Assembly: GCF_004028635.1 (NCBI RefSeq)
Contig: NZ_RQJW01000004.1
Coordinates: 372,001 to 436,000, forward strand
Length of the DNA stretch: 64,000 nucleotides
From: Streptomyces cyaneus
Lineage (GTDB): Bacteria; Actinomycetota; Actinomycetes; Streptomycetales; Streptomycetaceae
Direction of reading: 5' to 3'
Both the position numbers and the translations under genes were made by a program. The notes under the pieces were generated by a model that saw nothing but the letters and a program-made list of their open reading frames with translations, was not told where the DNA came from and did no database searches. Below, one piece after another: positions 52,678 to 62,267 of this stretch; within the stretch, counting starts at the first letter, position 1; every line of letters begins with the position of its first letter.

Positions 52678-54617
52678 ATGCGGCGCCCATGTGCGTCGGG
52701 CACACCCGACTTGCGGAGGAAGTAGCTGTTCACCTGGTCACGCCACTCGCGGGCGCTCCGGAGCTGCTCCTCGAACCGCTCCGCCACCCGCGCGTGGCGC
52801 GCCCGGTCCACGAGGTCCACCAGTGAGGCCCACACATCCCGGGCGGCCTCCACCTCCTCCACGCCCTCGAAGTGCGTGTCGTAGATGTGCTGGATCACTG
52901 TCTTCCCGCTGTGCAGCATGTGCCCGTACGACATGTGGTGGAAGAACAGCAGCAGCTCGTCGGGGCAGGTGTCCGGCGACTCGTACATCTCGGCCCACGG
53001 CTTGGCGTACTGCCCCGCGAACCCGGATCCCGTCGCCGCGCTCCGGTCGACACCGATGCCGTCGCGGTCGGCGAAGTGGTAGGTGCCCCAAGGGCTGTAC
53101 TCATAGCCGTCGACGCTCGGCCCGTAGTGGTGCCCCGGCTGCACCATCCAGCCCACGCCGAGGGGAGCGGTGTACTTCTCGTACGTCCGCCACGAGCCGT
53201 CCAGGACCGCGCGCAGCCCTGCCGCCGGACCGGTGCCGAAGGTGAGCAGGATCCATTCGTCGAGGATCTGATGCGGATCCGCGTGCGGCTGCCAGGCCAG
53301 TCGGCCGAAGGTGTACAGGTTCGCCTGAGCCAGCGGATGCCCGGTCCAGAACGGGTCGTCACCGACATTGGACACGGCGACGAGCCCGCCGCGCGCCACC
53401 TCCCCGACAGAGCACTCCCCGTCGGCCCGGAACCGCAACACCTCGCTCCACATCGGCCCCAGCCAGCACACATGCCGCTGCTGCCCGGTGTACTCCTGCG
53501 TGGCCTGCAGCTCCACCGCCAGCCGGGTGCGCGGCATCGCGCCGATCAACGGCGAGACCGGCTCGCGCACCTGGAAGTCCATCGGCCCGTGCTTGACCTG
53601 GAGCACGGCGTTGTCGGCGAACTCGCCGTCCAGCGGCACGAAGTGGTCGTGCGCGGCTCGCGCCCGGTCCGTCGTCCGGTCCCGCCAGTCCTGGCGGTGG
53701 TTGTAGACGAACGCCCGCCAGTGCACCGTGCCGCCGTGCGGTTCGAGCGCGGCGGCCAGCATGTTGGCGCCGTCCGCGTGGCTGCGGCCGTAGGCGAACG
53801 GGCCCGGCTGGCCCTCGGAGTCTGCCTTCACCACGTACCCGCCGAAGTCGGGTATCGCCTCGTACACCCGCGCGCTCGCCTCGGCCCACCAGCCACGCAC
53901 GTCGTCGTCCAGCGGATCGGCCGTGGACAGCCCGCCGAGCACGATGGGCGCGGCGAAGGTGACCGACAGATGGGTGCGGACGCCGTACGGCCGCAACGCG
54001 CCCGCGATGTCGGCCACTTCGCCGAGCCGGTCGGTCAGCAGATGCGCCTCGGTCGCGTGCACGTTGACGTTGTTCACAGCGACGGCGTTGATCCCGCAGG
54101 CCGCCAGCAGCCTGCCGTACGCCCGCACCCGGCCCAGCAGCTCACCGCGTGCCCGTCCGTCCTGCCAGAACAGCGACCCGCCGGCGTATCCGCGCTCCAC
54201 CTGGCCCATGACCGGATGCACGGCCACGTTGTCCCAGTGATCGAGCATGCGCAACGCGAGCGCGGGACCGTGTGTCTCCCGGGGCCGCTGCTTGCGGAAG
54301 GCGTCCTCGCCGAGCCGGACGACGTGGAACAGGCCGTACAGCAGCCCGGACTGCCCGGTTGCGGTGACGGTCGTACAGCCGTCACCGCGCTCGAATGTGA
54401 ACCCCTCGGACGCGTCGGCGCCGGTCAGCTCCAGCACCAGGTCGAACGGGCCGGGGGACGCGTCGCGCTCGACACGTCCCCCGAACCGGTCACACGCCCC
54501 GGCCACTTCCCCGTGCACCGTGTCCACCAGTGGACCCGAGCCGCGGATCAGCGTCCGCCGGGTGCCGATCGGCCGGAACACCTCGTCCGGCAGCCAGGCC
54601 GGATCGACACCCTGCAT
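52671..54617 (-). CDS. aguA: GH67 alpha-glucuronidase
   Basis: A 648-aa cytoplasmic enzyme removing 4-O-methyl-glucuronic acid from the non-reducing end of xylo-oligosaccharides. GH67 hallmarks are the acid Glu in VVKADSEGQPGP near 269, then the MDFQVREP and ELQATQEYTGQQRH segments carrying the Asp/Glu base pair. It has no signal peptide, consistent with acting after import. Start ATG 54617; the upstream GGGGGCCTC is a weak ribosome-binding site. It sits just downstream of the GH92 gene (20 nt), so they may share a transcript. It is the strongest evidence that the locus is for glucuronoxylan. Confidence 0.94.
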   Translation of the reverse strand: MQGVDPAWLPDEVFRPIGTRRTLIRGSGPLVDTVHGEVAGACDRFGGRVERDASPGPFDLVLELTGADASEGFTFERGDGCTTVTATGQSGLLYGLFHVVRLGEDAFRKQRPRETHGPALALRMLDHWDNVAVHPVMGQVERGYAGGSLFWQDGRARGELLGRVRAYGRLLAACGINAVAVNNVNVHATEAHLLTDRLGEVADIAGALRPYGVRTHLSVTFAAPIVLGGLSTADPLDDDVRGWWAEASARVYEAIPDFGGYVVKADSEGQPGPFAYGRSHADGANMLAAALEPHGGTVHWRAFVYNHRQDWRDRTTDRARAAHDHFVPLDGEFADNAVLQVKHGPMDFQVREPVSPLIGAMPRTRLAVELQATQEYTGQQRHVCWLGPMWSEVLRFRADGECSVGEVARGGLVAVSNVGDDPFWTGHPLAQANLYTFGRLAWQPHADPHQILDEWILLTFGTGPAAGLRAVLDGSWRTYEKYTAPLGVGWMVQPGHHYGPSVDGYEYSPWGTYHFADRDGIGVDRSAATGSGFAGQYAKPWAEMYESPDTCPDELLLFFHHMSYGHMLHSGKTVIQHIYDTHFEGVEEVEAARDVWASLVDLVDRARHARVAERFEEQLRSAREWRDQVNSYFLRKSGVPDAHGRRIY

Positions 54618-54637
54618 GAGGCCCCCAATGCACCTGC

Positions 54638-57600
54638 TCAGGCGAGCAGTTCGACTTCCGACACCACCGCCTCACCGTCGAACACCAGGCGGTACTTCCC
54701 GTACGTACCCGCAGACCCCACGGAGAACGCCCGTGTCTGCCGGTCCCAGGCGAACGACTCCCCGGAGCGTTTGTCGAGGGTCAGCCACGTGGTCCCGTCG
54801 TCCGAACCCTGCAGCGTCCAGCCGGTCGGCGCCTTCGTCCGGTCCGACGGCGACGTCAGGGTGTACTGCACGGCCTTGGTGCGCCCGGGCGCCGGCAGAT
54901 CCAGCGAGGAGAGCGAGGAGACACTCGCCTCGGTCGCGGACGTGTCGTCGAACGGCGCCCCCTCACCCTTCAGCACATCCGCCCGCGGCACGGGCACCTC
55001 GTCGTCCTTGGTGATCGACACCGGTGCCGCGTTCTTGCCGGTGCCCCATGAGGAGGGCCGCGGCCCCATGTCGAACTCCAGGACACCGCCCTTCGCGATC
55101 AGCGAGTGGGGGAGTGAAGTCGACCTCCACGGAACGCCGTTGACCTTCAGACCCTGTACGTACACATTGCGCGCGCTGTTCTTCGGCGCCTTGACGACCA
55201 GCTCCCGGCCGTTCTCCAGATGGACCGTCGCCTTGGTGAACAGGGGCGACCCGATGGCGTACTCGCCACTGCCCATCACCAGCGGATAGAAGCCGAGCGC
55301 GGAGAACAGGAACCAGGCCGACTGCTCGCCGTTGTCCTCGTCACCGTGGTAGCCCTGCCCGATCTCGCTGCCGACGTACAGCCGCGACAGCACCTCGCGG
55401 ACGTTCTTCTGCGTCTTCCAGGGCTGTCCGGCGGCGTCGTACATGTAGTTCGCGTGGTGGGCGACCTGGTTGGAGTGGCCGTACATGCCCATCCGGACGT
55501 CCCGCGCCTCCGTCATCTCGTGGATGACGCCGCCGTAGGAGCCGACGAAGTCGGGCGAGGCCGTCTCCGGGGTGGCGAAGTACTCGTCGAGCTTGTCCGC
55601 GAGGCCGCCGCGGCCGCCGTAGAGGTTGGCCAGGCCCCGGCTGTCCTGCGGGGCGGTGAAGGCGTAGCCCCACCCGTTCGTCTCCGTGTAGTCGTACCCC
55701 CACACCCGCGGGTCGTACTTGGAGGATTCGACGCGCCAGTCACCCTTGTCGTCCCTGCCCTGGAAGAAGCCGGCCTTGGGGTCGAAGAGGTTGACGTAGT
55801 CCTGGGCGCGGTTGAGGAAGTACTCCGACTCCTCCTTGTACCGCTTGTCGCCGGTCTTCTTGTACAGGGCCTGGCCCATCCGCGCGATGCCGTAGTCGTT
55901 GAGGTAGCCCTCCAGCGCCCACGACAGGCCCTCGTGCGTCTCGGTGCTGGTGTAGCCGCGGAAGGGCGAGGTCACCATGCCCTTGCGGCCCACGCCCGAT
56001 GACGGAGGCACGACCGTCGCGTTCTTCACGGCCGCGTCGTACGCCGACTTCGCGTCGAAGTCCACGCCCTTGACGTACGCGTCCGCGAAGGCGACGTCCG
56101 ACGACGTGCCGGTCATCAGGTCCGCGTAGCCGGGGGAGGACCAGCGGGAGGTCCAGCCGCCGTCCTTGTACTGCTGCACGAAGCCGTCGACCATCTCACC
56201 CGCCTGACTGGGCGTCAGCAGTGAGTACGCCGGCCACGTCGTCCGATAGGTGTCCCAGAAGCCGTTGTTGACGTACACCTTGCCGTCAACGATCTTCGCG
56301 CCGGTGTGCGTCGGGGTGTCGGGGCCCGGCATCGGGGAGAACGGGGACGCGTACTGGTACTTCGAACCGACCTTCTCAAAACCGGAGTTGGGGTACAGAT
56401 ACAGCCGGTACAGGCTGGAGTACAGCGTGGTCAGCTGGTCCGGCGTCGCCCCCTCGACCTCGACCTTGCCGAGCAGCCGGTCCCACTGGCGCTGGGCGCG
56501 CGACTTGACCGTGTCGAAGGAGGTGCCGTCGGGGATCTCCTGGCGCAGGTTGTCCTTCGCCTGGTCGATGCTGATCAGCGAGGTGGCGAGGCGGAGAGTG
56601 ACGGTTCGGTCGTCGCCGGCGTCGAAGCGCAGGTATCCCTTCACCCCGTCGGCGGACCCCTCGGTCACGGGCTTGTCGAACTCGCCGTACACGAACAACC
56701 GTGTCGCACCCGTCGACAGCCCGGACTTCACGTCCGAGTAGCCGGTGACGATCCCGTTCTCCTTGTCGAGCGTGAGCCCCGCCTGGTCGGTCACGTTGTC
56801 GAAGAGGACGCTCGCGTCGTCGCCCGGGTAGGTGAAGCGCAGCGCCGCCGCGTGGTCGGTCGGCGCCATCTCCGCCTTCAGCCCGTTCTCGAACCGCACC
56901 CCGTAGTAGTACGGCCGCGCGGTCTCGTTCTCGTGCCGGAAGGCCAGCTCACGCGCCTCACGGCCGGTGTCCGGGGTGCCGGAGGCGGCCGACGGCATCA
57001 CCTGGAAGGTCTGCCGGTCACCCATCCAGGGGCTGGGCTCGTGGCTGGCGCTGAACGCCTGGATCGTCGGCAGGTTGTCGTCGTTGTTCGATCGGGCGTA
57101 GTCGTACAGCCAGCTCAGCGACCCGGCGTTCGTCACCGGTGTCCAGAAGTTGAAGCCGTGCGGCACGGCGGTCGCCGGGAAGTTGTTGCCGCGCGAGAAC
57201 CCGCCGCTGGAGAGGGTGCCGCGGGTCGTGAGCGCGTAGTCGGACGGGTGCGCCTTGGGCTTCTCGGGCGCGACGGACCTCAGAGCGATGTCGTCCAGCC
57301 AGCCCCGGAACTTCGCCGGGCCCTCGGGGGAGTCGTACGCCACGAGTATCCGGTCGACGGTCTTGCCGGCCGCGACCGACCCGATCCGCGAGGCCACGTT
57401 GTTCCACTGGTTGACGTACAGCACCTTGGCCGCGCCCTGCCCGCGCGGCGACAGCGGGAAGCCGTGCTGGTCGGTGGCGCCGAGGTCGCTCAGGTAGGTG
57501 CCGTCGGTGAAGGCGAGGTCGACGGAGACGTTCGTGGCGTCGTAGTCGAGGTCGCCGTCGGCCATCGACGGGAAGAGGCGGTAGGACAGGCGGGTGTCGC

Positions 57601-58450
57601 GGCCGACGGCCACGTTCACGTCGTAGACCTTGTTGTACGAGTACGCCCGCCCGTTGGCCGTATGCCGGCCGGCGTACCTGAGCGCCCGCTTGCCGGTGAA
57701 GCCCGCGCCCGCCTTCGCGGTCGGCGAGCCGCTCGGGCCGCGGTCGACGAGGGAGAGCATGTCCTGCGGGACCGGGCCGTCACTGCCGCCCGTCGAGAAC
57801 TGGACGTCGGCGAGCTGGAGGATGTCGGCGGCGCCGTTGTTCCTGGTGACGTCCAGCCGGAAGTGCTGGTACTCGGCCGGCTCCGCTATGTCGTACGTCT
57901 TTGTCTGGAACCGTTCGGCGAACGTCTCGCCGGAGCGGGTGTCGAGGGTCTTCCACTCCTTGCCGTCCGTGGAGCCCTTCAGGGTCCAGTCCTGCGGGTC
58001 GCGCTCGGCGTAGTCGTTGGCCGACGTGAGCGCATATTTCGCGAGCTTTACCGGTTTGTCCAGGTCGAACTCCACCCATCCGGTGGGCGCGAAGACCAGC
58101 CACTTGCTGCTCGGCTCCCCGTCGGCGAGGTTCTCCTTCACCTCCCCGCCGCCGGTGTTCTCGCCGCTCGCCCGTACGTCCGTGACATGGTCGGTCACAT
58201 TGCCCGGAATGCCGCTGCTGTAGCCACCGTCGACACCCGAGGCCCGCTTGCCGCCGTCCGGCGCGGTGTCGACGGTATTGAGCCAGTCGGGTGCCGGATC
58301 GGCCGCCTCGAACGAGGACGCGAACTCCCCGTCGGCCGTCGCGGGCGCCTGAGGCAGGGCGACCGCCGCGCCCTGTGAGCCCACGGTCAAACAAAAGGCG
58401 GCCGCCGACACGACCGCCGTACCCCATCTGTGCCGAGCTCTCTGCTGCAT
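54638..58450 (-). CDS. Secreted GH92 alpha-mannosidase-family glycosidase with carbohydrate-binding domains
   Basis: About 1270 aa. A Sec signal peptide (AAAFCLTVGSQGAAVA) is followed by an F5/8-type discoidin-like domain (about 80-210), a second beta-sandwich module (to about 395), the GH92 catalytic region (about 410-1130; GFWDTYRTTWPAYSLLTPSQAG, GHSNQVAHHANYMYD and HGDEDNGEQSAW) and another discoidin-like domain at the C-terminus. GH92 enzymes are Ca-dependent exo-alpha-mannosidases acting on N-glycan or fungal mannan. ATG 58450 follows GGGAGGG. The operator GACAACGTTGTC lies 26 bp upstream. It is divergent from ngcE. Confidence 0.92.
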   Translation of the reverse strand: MQQRARHRWGTAVVSAAAFCLTVGSQGAAVALPQAPATADGEFASSFEAADPAPDWLNTVDTAPDGGKRASGVDGGYSSGIPGNVTDHVTDVRASGENTGGGEVKENLADGEPSSKWLVFAPTGWVEFDLDKPVKLAKYALTSANDYAERDPQDWTLKGSTDGKEWKTLDTRSGETFAERFQTKTYDIAEPAEYQHFRLDVTRNNGAADILQLADVQFSTGGSDGPVPQDMLSLVDRGPSGSPTAKAGAGFTGKRALRYAGRHTANGRAYSYNKVYDVNVAVGRDTRLSYRLFPSMADGDLDYDATNVSVDLAFTDGTYLSDLGATDQHGFPLSPRGQGAAKVLYVNQWNNVASRIGSVAAGKTVDRILVAYDSPEGPAKFRGWLDDIALRSVAPEKPKAHPSDYALTTRGTLSSGGFSRGNNFPATAVPHGFNFWTPVTNAGSLSWLYDYARSNNDDNLPTIQAFSASHEPSPWMGDRQTFQVMPSAASGTPDTGREARELAFRHENETARPYYYGVRFENGLKAEMAPTDHAAALRFTYPGDDASVLFDNVTDQAGLTLDKENGIVTGYSDVKSGLSTGATRLFVYGEFDKPVTEGSADGVKGYLRFDAGDDRTVTLRLATSLISIDQAKDNLRQEIPDGTSFDTVKSRAQRQWDRLLGKVEVEGATPDQLTTLYSSLYRLYLYPNSGFEKVGSKYQYASPFSPMPGPDTPTHTGAKIVDGKVYVNNGFWDTYRTTWPAYSLLTPSQAGEMVDGFVQQYKDGGWTSRWSSPGYADLMTGTSSDVAFADAYVKGVDFDAKSAYDAAVKNATVVPPSSGVGRKGMVTSPFRGYTSTETHEGLSWALEGYLNDYGIARMGQALYKKTGDKRYKEESEYFLNRAQDYVNLFDPKAGFFQGRDDKGDWRVESSKYDPRVWGYDYTETNGWGYAFTAPQDSRGLANLYGGRGGLADKLDEYFATPETASPDFVGSYGGVIHEMTEARDVRMGMYGHSNQVAHHANYMYDAAGQPWKTQKNVREVLSRLYVGSEIGQGYHGDEDNGEQSAWFLFSALGFYPLVMGSGEYAIGSPLFTKATVHLENGRELVVKAPKNSARNVYVQGLKVNGVPWRSTSLPHSLIAKGGVLEFDMGPRPSSWGTGKNAAPVSITKDDEVPVPRADVLKGEGAPFDDTSATEASVSSLSSLDLPAPGRTKAVQYTLTSPSDRTKAPTGWTLQGSDDGTTWLTLDKRSGESFAWDRQTRAFSVGSAGTYGKYRLVFDGEAVVSEVELLA

Positions 58451-58475
58451 AAGCCGGTACCCTCCCTGCGCACGG

Positions 58476-58487
58476 GACAACGTTGTC
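58476..58487. promoter_or_regulatory. LacI-type operator GACAACGTTGTC upstream of GH92
   Basis: A perfect 12-bp palindrome 26 bp upstream of the GH92 ATG. The CAACGTTG core with a central CG is typical of LacI/GalR family sites. The same 12-mer occurs at 45147-45158. The cognate regulator is not in the window. Confidence 0.65.
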
Positions 58488-58677
58488 AACTTCGCTGCGC
58501 AAGGATCAGTTGTGGCTCAAGTGCCAAGCATTGTCAAGGGTGTTGCCTGTGGCATTCGAGGCCTATGTCGCGGATTTTTCCGGCAAGCCGCCCACAGGGC
58601 GCTCATATTTCCGTGAGGTCTCAACTCGGAAAAGACCATCGGCCAAACTTGCATTCGATCTTGCTCCGCTGGCGGGA

Positions 58678-58693
58678 AGTGGACTATACCTGT
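58678..58693. promoter_or_regulatory. DasR-responsive element (dre)-like site upstream of ngcE
   Basis: AGTGGACTATACCTGT agrees at 13 of 16 positions with the dre consensus A(C/G)TGGTCTAGACCA(C/G)T. DasR is the GlcNAc-responsive GntR repressor that controls chitin and aminosugar uptake in Streptomyces, fitting its place before a chitobiose/GlcNAc transporter operon. Confidence 0.65.
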
Positions 58694-58804
58694 CGGCACT
58701 TCACATGATTCCGCACTTCCTGCACAACCCCAGCTTGACCCGATCGCGGTGCCGGGGAGGATCCGGTTCACCGCCTGAGTCCTGGAGAAGGCGAGGACTT
58801 GAGC

Positions 58805-60268
58805 ATGGGATCCACTTCCGCCGAGAACCCTGAGAAGAACGGCTCCGCAGCTGTGGGGCGCCGCGATCTGATCAAGCGGTCCGCCGCGCTGGGTCTGATC
58901 GCCGTACCGACGATGAGCTTCCTGTCCGCGTGTGCCACCGGCGGTGGTGGGGGCGAGGAGAAGGAGACCAAGGCGCCCGGTGGTGCGAAGTCCGCCACCA
59001 ACCCGCTCGGCGTCGAGAAGGGCGTCGCCCTGGAGGCGTTCATCTTCAAGGGCGGCCTGGGCGACCAGTACGCCAAGGACGCGGAGGCCGACTACAAGGC
59101 CACCTACGGCGCCTCCGTCAAGCACACCGGCACCCAGCAGGTCGGCCCGAAGCTGACCCCGCGCTTCGCGGGCGGCAACCCGCCGGACGTCATCGACAAC
59201 TCCGGCGCCGACCACCTGGACATGAACAAGCTGTCCACCCAGGGTCAGCTCCAGGACCTCCAGGCGCTGCTCGACGCCCCCTCGATGGACGACCCGAGCA
59301 AGAAGATCTCGGACGTCATCCACCCGAGCACCATCGAGAAGGGCAAGCACGGCGACACCTTCGACGTGCTGTACTACGCCTTCACCATCTACGGCACCTG
59401 GTACTCGCAGAAGGCCCTCGACGACAACGGCTGGGAGTACCCCAAGACCTTCGACGAGATGGTCAAGCTCTGCGGCGAGATCAAGAAGAAGGGCATCGCG
59501 CCCTGGACGTACGCCGGAAAGTATCCGTACTACGTCCACTTCAACCTGTTCGCCCAGATCGCCAAGATCGGCGGTATGGAGGGCTGGATCGCCATCGACA
59601 ACCTGGAGGCGAACGCCTGGACCAGTAACGACGCGGTCAAGCAGGTCGTCGAGCACTACGAGGAGCTGGCCGCCAAGAAGTACTTCCTTCAGGGCAGCCA
59701 GGGCCTGACGCACATTCAGTCGCAGACCGCCTGGAACAAGGGCAAGGCCATCTTCATCCCCAACGGCTCCTGGGTGGAGAACGAGGCCGCCCCGACCACG
59801 CCCAAGGACTTCCAGATGTCCGTCGGCGCCCTCTTCGACGGCGGCGGCGACAAGATGCCGCACGGCACCCTGCGCGCCGAGCCCAGCGAGCCGTACATCG
59901 TGGCGAGCAAGGGCAAGAACCCGGCCGGCGGCATGGAACTCCTGCGCATCATGCTGTCCAAGAAGCACGCCCAGAACTTCGCCAAGCTGGTGAAGTCCCT
60001 GACCTGTGTCGTCGACGCCACCGAGGGCATGAGTCTGTCGCCGGGCCTCGCCTCGGCGAGCAAGGCGTTCAAGGACGCCGGTGACAACATCATCAGCCTC
60101 CAGCTCCAGGAGTGGTACCCCTCGCTCACGGACGAGAAGATCGGCGGTCTCACCGGGCAGCTGCTCACCGGTGAGATGAAGGCGGCCGAGTGGATCAAGA
60201 AGACACAGGCATACGCCGACGCCGTGGCGAAGGACGACTCGGTGAAGAAGTTCAAGCGCGAGAGCTGA
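58805..60268 (+). CDS. ngcE: N-acetylglucosamine/chitobiose-binding lipoprotein
   Basis: A 487-aa solute-binding lipoprotein of the NgcE type. The N-terminus has a twin-Arg GRRDLIKRSAALGL and lipobox LSAC, so it is probably Tat-exported and lipid-anchored. The mature domain is a family 1 sugar-binding fold. It heads the three-gene operon ngcEFG, directly before rok7B7 and xylF as in S. coelicolor (SCO6005-6008, from memory). ATG 58805 follows GAGGA; a TTG at 58799 is less likely. NgcE proteins bind GlcNAc and/or N,N'-diacetylchitobiose. Confidence 0.9.
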   Translation: MGSTSAENPEKNGSAAVGRRDLIKRSAALGLIAVPTMSFLSACATGGGGGEEKETKAPGGAKSATNPLGVEKGVALEAFIFKGGLGDQYAKDAEADYKATYGASVKHTGTQQVGPKLTPRFAGGNPPDVIDNSGADHLDMNKLSTQGQLQDLQALLDAPSMDDPSKKISDVIHPSTIEKGKHGDTFDVLYYAFTIYGTWYSQKALDDNGWEYPKTFDEMVKLCGEIKKKGIAPWTYAGKYPYYVHFNLFAQIAKIGGMEGWIAIDNLEANAWTSNDAVKQVVEHYEELAAKKYFLQGSQGLTHIQSQTAWNKGKAIFIPNGSWVENEAAPTTPKDFQMSVGALFDGGGDKMPHGTLRAEPSEPYIVASKGKNPAGGMELLRIMLSKKHAQNFAKLVKSLTCVVDATEGMSLSPGLASASKAFKDAGDNIISLQLQEWYPSLTDEKIGGLTGQLLTGEMKAAEWIKKTQAYADAVAKDDSVKKFKRES

Positions 60269-60317
60269 AAGTCCGGTCAGGCACCACGGCACTCAAGGGG
60301 AAGGGCCGGGAAGTACC

Positions 60318-61241
60318 ATGCAACACGGCAAATACCGATTCATCGTGGGCTTCCTGGCCCTGCCCATCATCGTCTACGCGGTCTTCGTGATCTCGCCGTT
60401 CGTCCAGGCATTCCAGATCTCGCTGACCGACTGGTCGGGGCTCGTCGGCACGGCGAAGTTCGTCGGATTCGAGAACTTCGAAAAGCTGTGGCACAACGAG
60501 GACTTCTGGAACGCGCTGTGGCACAACGTCTGGATGCTGATCGCGGTGCCGATCGTGACGCTGGGGCTCGGCCTGTTCTTCGCCTTCATGCTCAATGTCG
60601 GCGGAAAGCGACGTAAGAACGAAGTCATCACCGGGGTCGCGGGTTCGAAGTTCTACCGTTTCGTCTTCTTCTTCCCGCAGGTCATCTCCATCACCATCAT
60701 CGCCGTCATCTGGTTCAACATCTACAACCCGGACCCGCAGGACGGCATGCTCAACTCCCTGCTGGGCGCGGTCGGTCTGGACAGCCTCCAGAACGCCTGG
60801 CTGGGCGAGAAGAGCCTCGCCCTGCTGTGCATCATGGCGGTGATGATCTGGTCGCACGTCGGCTTCTACGTCGTGCTCTTCTCGGCGGCGATGGCGTCCA
60901 TCCCGCGGGACATCTACGAGGCGGCGCTGCTGGACGGCGCGGGCCGCTTCCCCACCTTCTTCAGGATCACCCTGCCGCTGCTGTGGGACACCGTGCAGAC
61001 CGGCTGGGTGTACATGGGCATCATCGCCCTGGACGGCTTCGCCCTGGTGCAGATCATGTCGGTCAACATGGGCGGCCCCGACGGCGCCACGGACGTCATG
61101 CCGCTGCGCCTGTATCTGACGGCGTTCCGCGACAGCCAGTTCGGCTACGCGTCCGCGATGGGCGTCGCGATGCTCATCGTCACCATGACGTTCGCAGTGC
61201 TCACCATGCGCTTCGCGCGGCGTGAGCGGATCGAGTTCTAG
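60318..61241 (+). CDS. ngcF: N-acetylglucosamine/chitobiose ABC transporter permease
   Basis: A 307-aa permease with about six helices, beginning with the hydrophobic FLALPIIVYAVFVISPFVQA. The EAA loop EAALLDGAGRFPTFFRITLP is near 200. Start ATG 60318, 49 nt after ngcE. It pairs with ngcG to form the membrane channel. No ATPase is encoded; MsiK is the expected energising subunit. Confidence 0.9.
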   Translation: MQHGKYRFIVGFLALPIIVYAVFVISPFVQAFQISLTDWSGLVGTAKFVGFENFEKLWHNEDFWNALWHNVWMLIAVPIVTLGLGLFFAFMLNVGGKRRKNEVITGVAGSKFYRFVFFFPQVISITIIAVIWFNIYNPDPQDGMLNSLLGAVGLDSLQNAWLGEKSLALLCIMAVMIWSHVGFYVVLFSAAMASIPRDIYEAALLDGAGRFPTFFRITLPLLWDTVQTGWVYMGIIALDGFALVQIMSVNMGGPDGATDVMPLRLYLTAFRDSQFGYASAMGVAMLIVTMTFAVLTMRFARRERIEF

Positions 61242-61255
61242 GGGTACGGGGCGAC

Positions 61256-62191
61256 ATGACGACGGACACGACGAACACCGGCACGGTCACCAAGACGGAC
61301 GGGGAGGACCGCCCGAGCCTCACCAAGAAGCTCGGCGCGACCGACGGCCGCAGCTCCGAGGGCGGTGTCCTGCACGTCTTCTCGCACGGCATGCTCGTGC
61401 TGTGGGCGCTGATGGTCGGTGTGCCACTGCTGTGGGTGCTGTGGAGCTCCTTCAAGACGAGCAACGGCATCCTCTCCGACCCGTGGGGGCTGCCGACCTC
61501 GCTGCACTTCGAGAACTGGGCCAACGCCTGGAACAAGGCGAACATGGGCCAGTACTTCCTCAACACCCTGATCGTGGTGGGGGGTTCGGTGACCGGCACC
61601 ATGGTGCTGGGCTCCATGGCCGCGTACGTGCTGGCCCGGTTCACCTTCCCGGGCAACCGGTTCATCTACTTCATGTTCGTGGCCGGCATGTCCTTCCCCG
61701 TCTTCATGCTGGTCATCCCGCTCTTCTTCGTGCTGCGGGACTTCCCGGGCAGCTCGCTGCTGGCGACGTACCAGGGTCTGATCCTCGTCTACATCGCCTA
61801 TTCGCTGCCGTTCACGGTCTTCTTCATGACCGCGTTCTTCCGCACGCTGCCCACGTCGGTCGCGGAGGCAGCGCTGATCGACGGCGCCTCGCACACGCGG
61901 ACGTTCTTCCAGGTGATGGTGCCGATGGCCAAGCCGGGCCTGATCAGCATCGGCATCTTCAACTTCCTGGGGCAGTGGAACCAGTACCTGCTGCCGATGG
62001 TCCTCAACCAGAACGAGGACAAGTACGTACTCACCCAGGGCCTGGCGATGATCGCCCTGCAGCAGGGCTACGAGAACGACTGGGGCGCGCTGATGGCCGG
62101 CATGATGATCGCGATGCTGCCGGTGCTGATCGTGTACTTCATCTTCCAACGGCAGGTGCAGGCGGGTCTGACGGCCGGTGCGCTGAAGTAA
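61256..62191 (+). CDS. ngcG: N-acetylglucosamine/chitobiose ABC transporter permease
   Basis: A 311-aa permease with about six helices after a hydrophilic 40-residue N-terminus. The EAA motif EAALIDGASHTRTFFQVMVP is near 203, and the protein ends in QVQAGLTAGALK, typical of the MalG-type partner. ATG 61256 lies 14 nt after ngcF. The operon ends at a hairpin at 62243-62267. Confidence 0.9.
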   Translation: MTTDTTNTGTVTKTDGEDRPSLTKKLGATDGRSSEGGVLHVFSHGMLVLWALMVGVPLLWVLWSSFKTSNGILSDPWGLPTSLHFENWANAWNKANMGQYFLNTLIVVGGSVTGTMVLGSMAAYVLARFTFPGNRFIYFMFVAGMSFPVFMLVIPLFFVLRDFPGSSLLATYQGLILVYIAYSLPFTVFFMTAFFRTLPTSVAEAALIDGASHTRTFFQVMVPMAKPGLISIGIFNFLGQWNQYLLPMVLNQNEDKYVLTQGLAMIALQQGYENDWGALMAGMMIAMLPVLIVYFIFQRQVQAGLTAGALK

Positions 62192-62242
62192 ACGCTCTCT
62201 GTTCGCTCCACCGTAAGCATCACATCACCCCACGTCACACGT

Positions 62243-62267
62243 GAGCCGTCCCACACCGGGGCGGCTC
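62243..62267 (+). terminator. Hairpin after ngcG
   Basis: GAGCCGTCCC and GGGGCGGCTC form a 10-bp stem (one G-T pair) with a 5-nt loop, about 50 nt after the ngcG stop and upstream of the rok7B7 start. Confidence 0.72.

Larger units (their letters stand above)
58451..58804. other. Divergent GH92 / ngcE intergenic region
   Basis: 354 bp with no gene recognised. It contains the palindrome GACAACGTTGTC at 58476-58487 near the GH92 start and a dre-like site at 58678-58693 about 110 bp before ngcE. The sequence is less GC-rich than the flanking genes. Confidence 0.6.
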
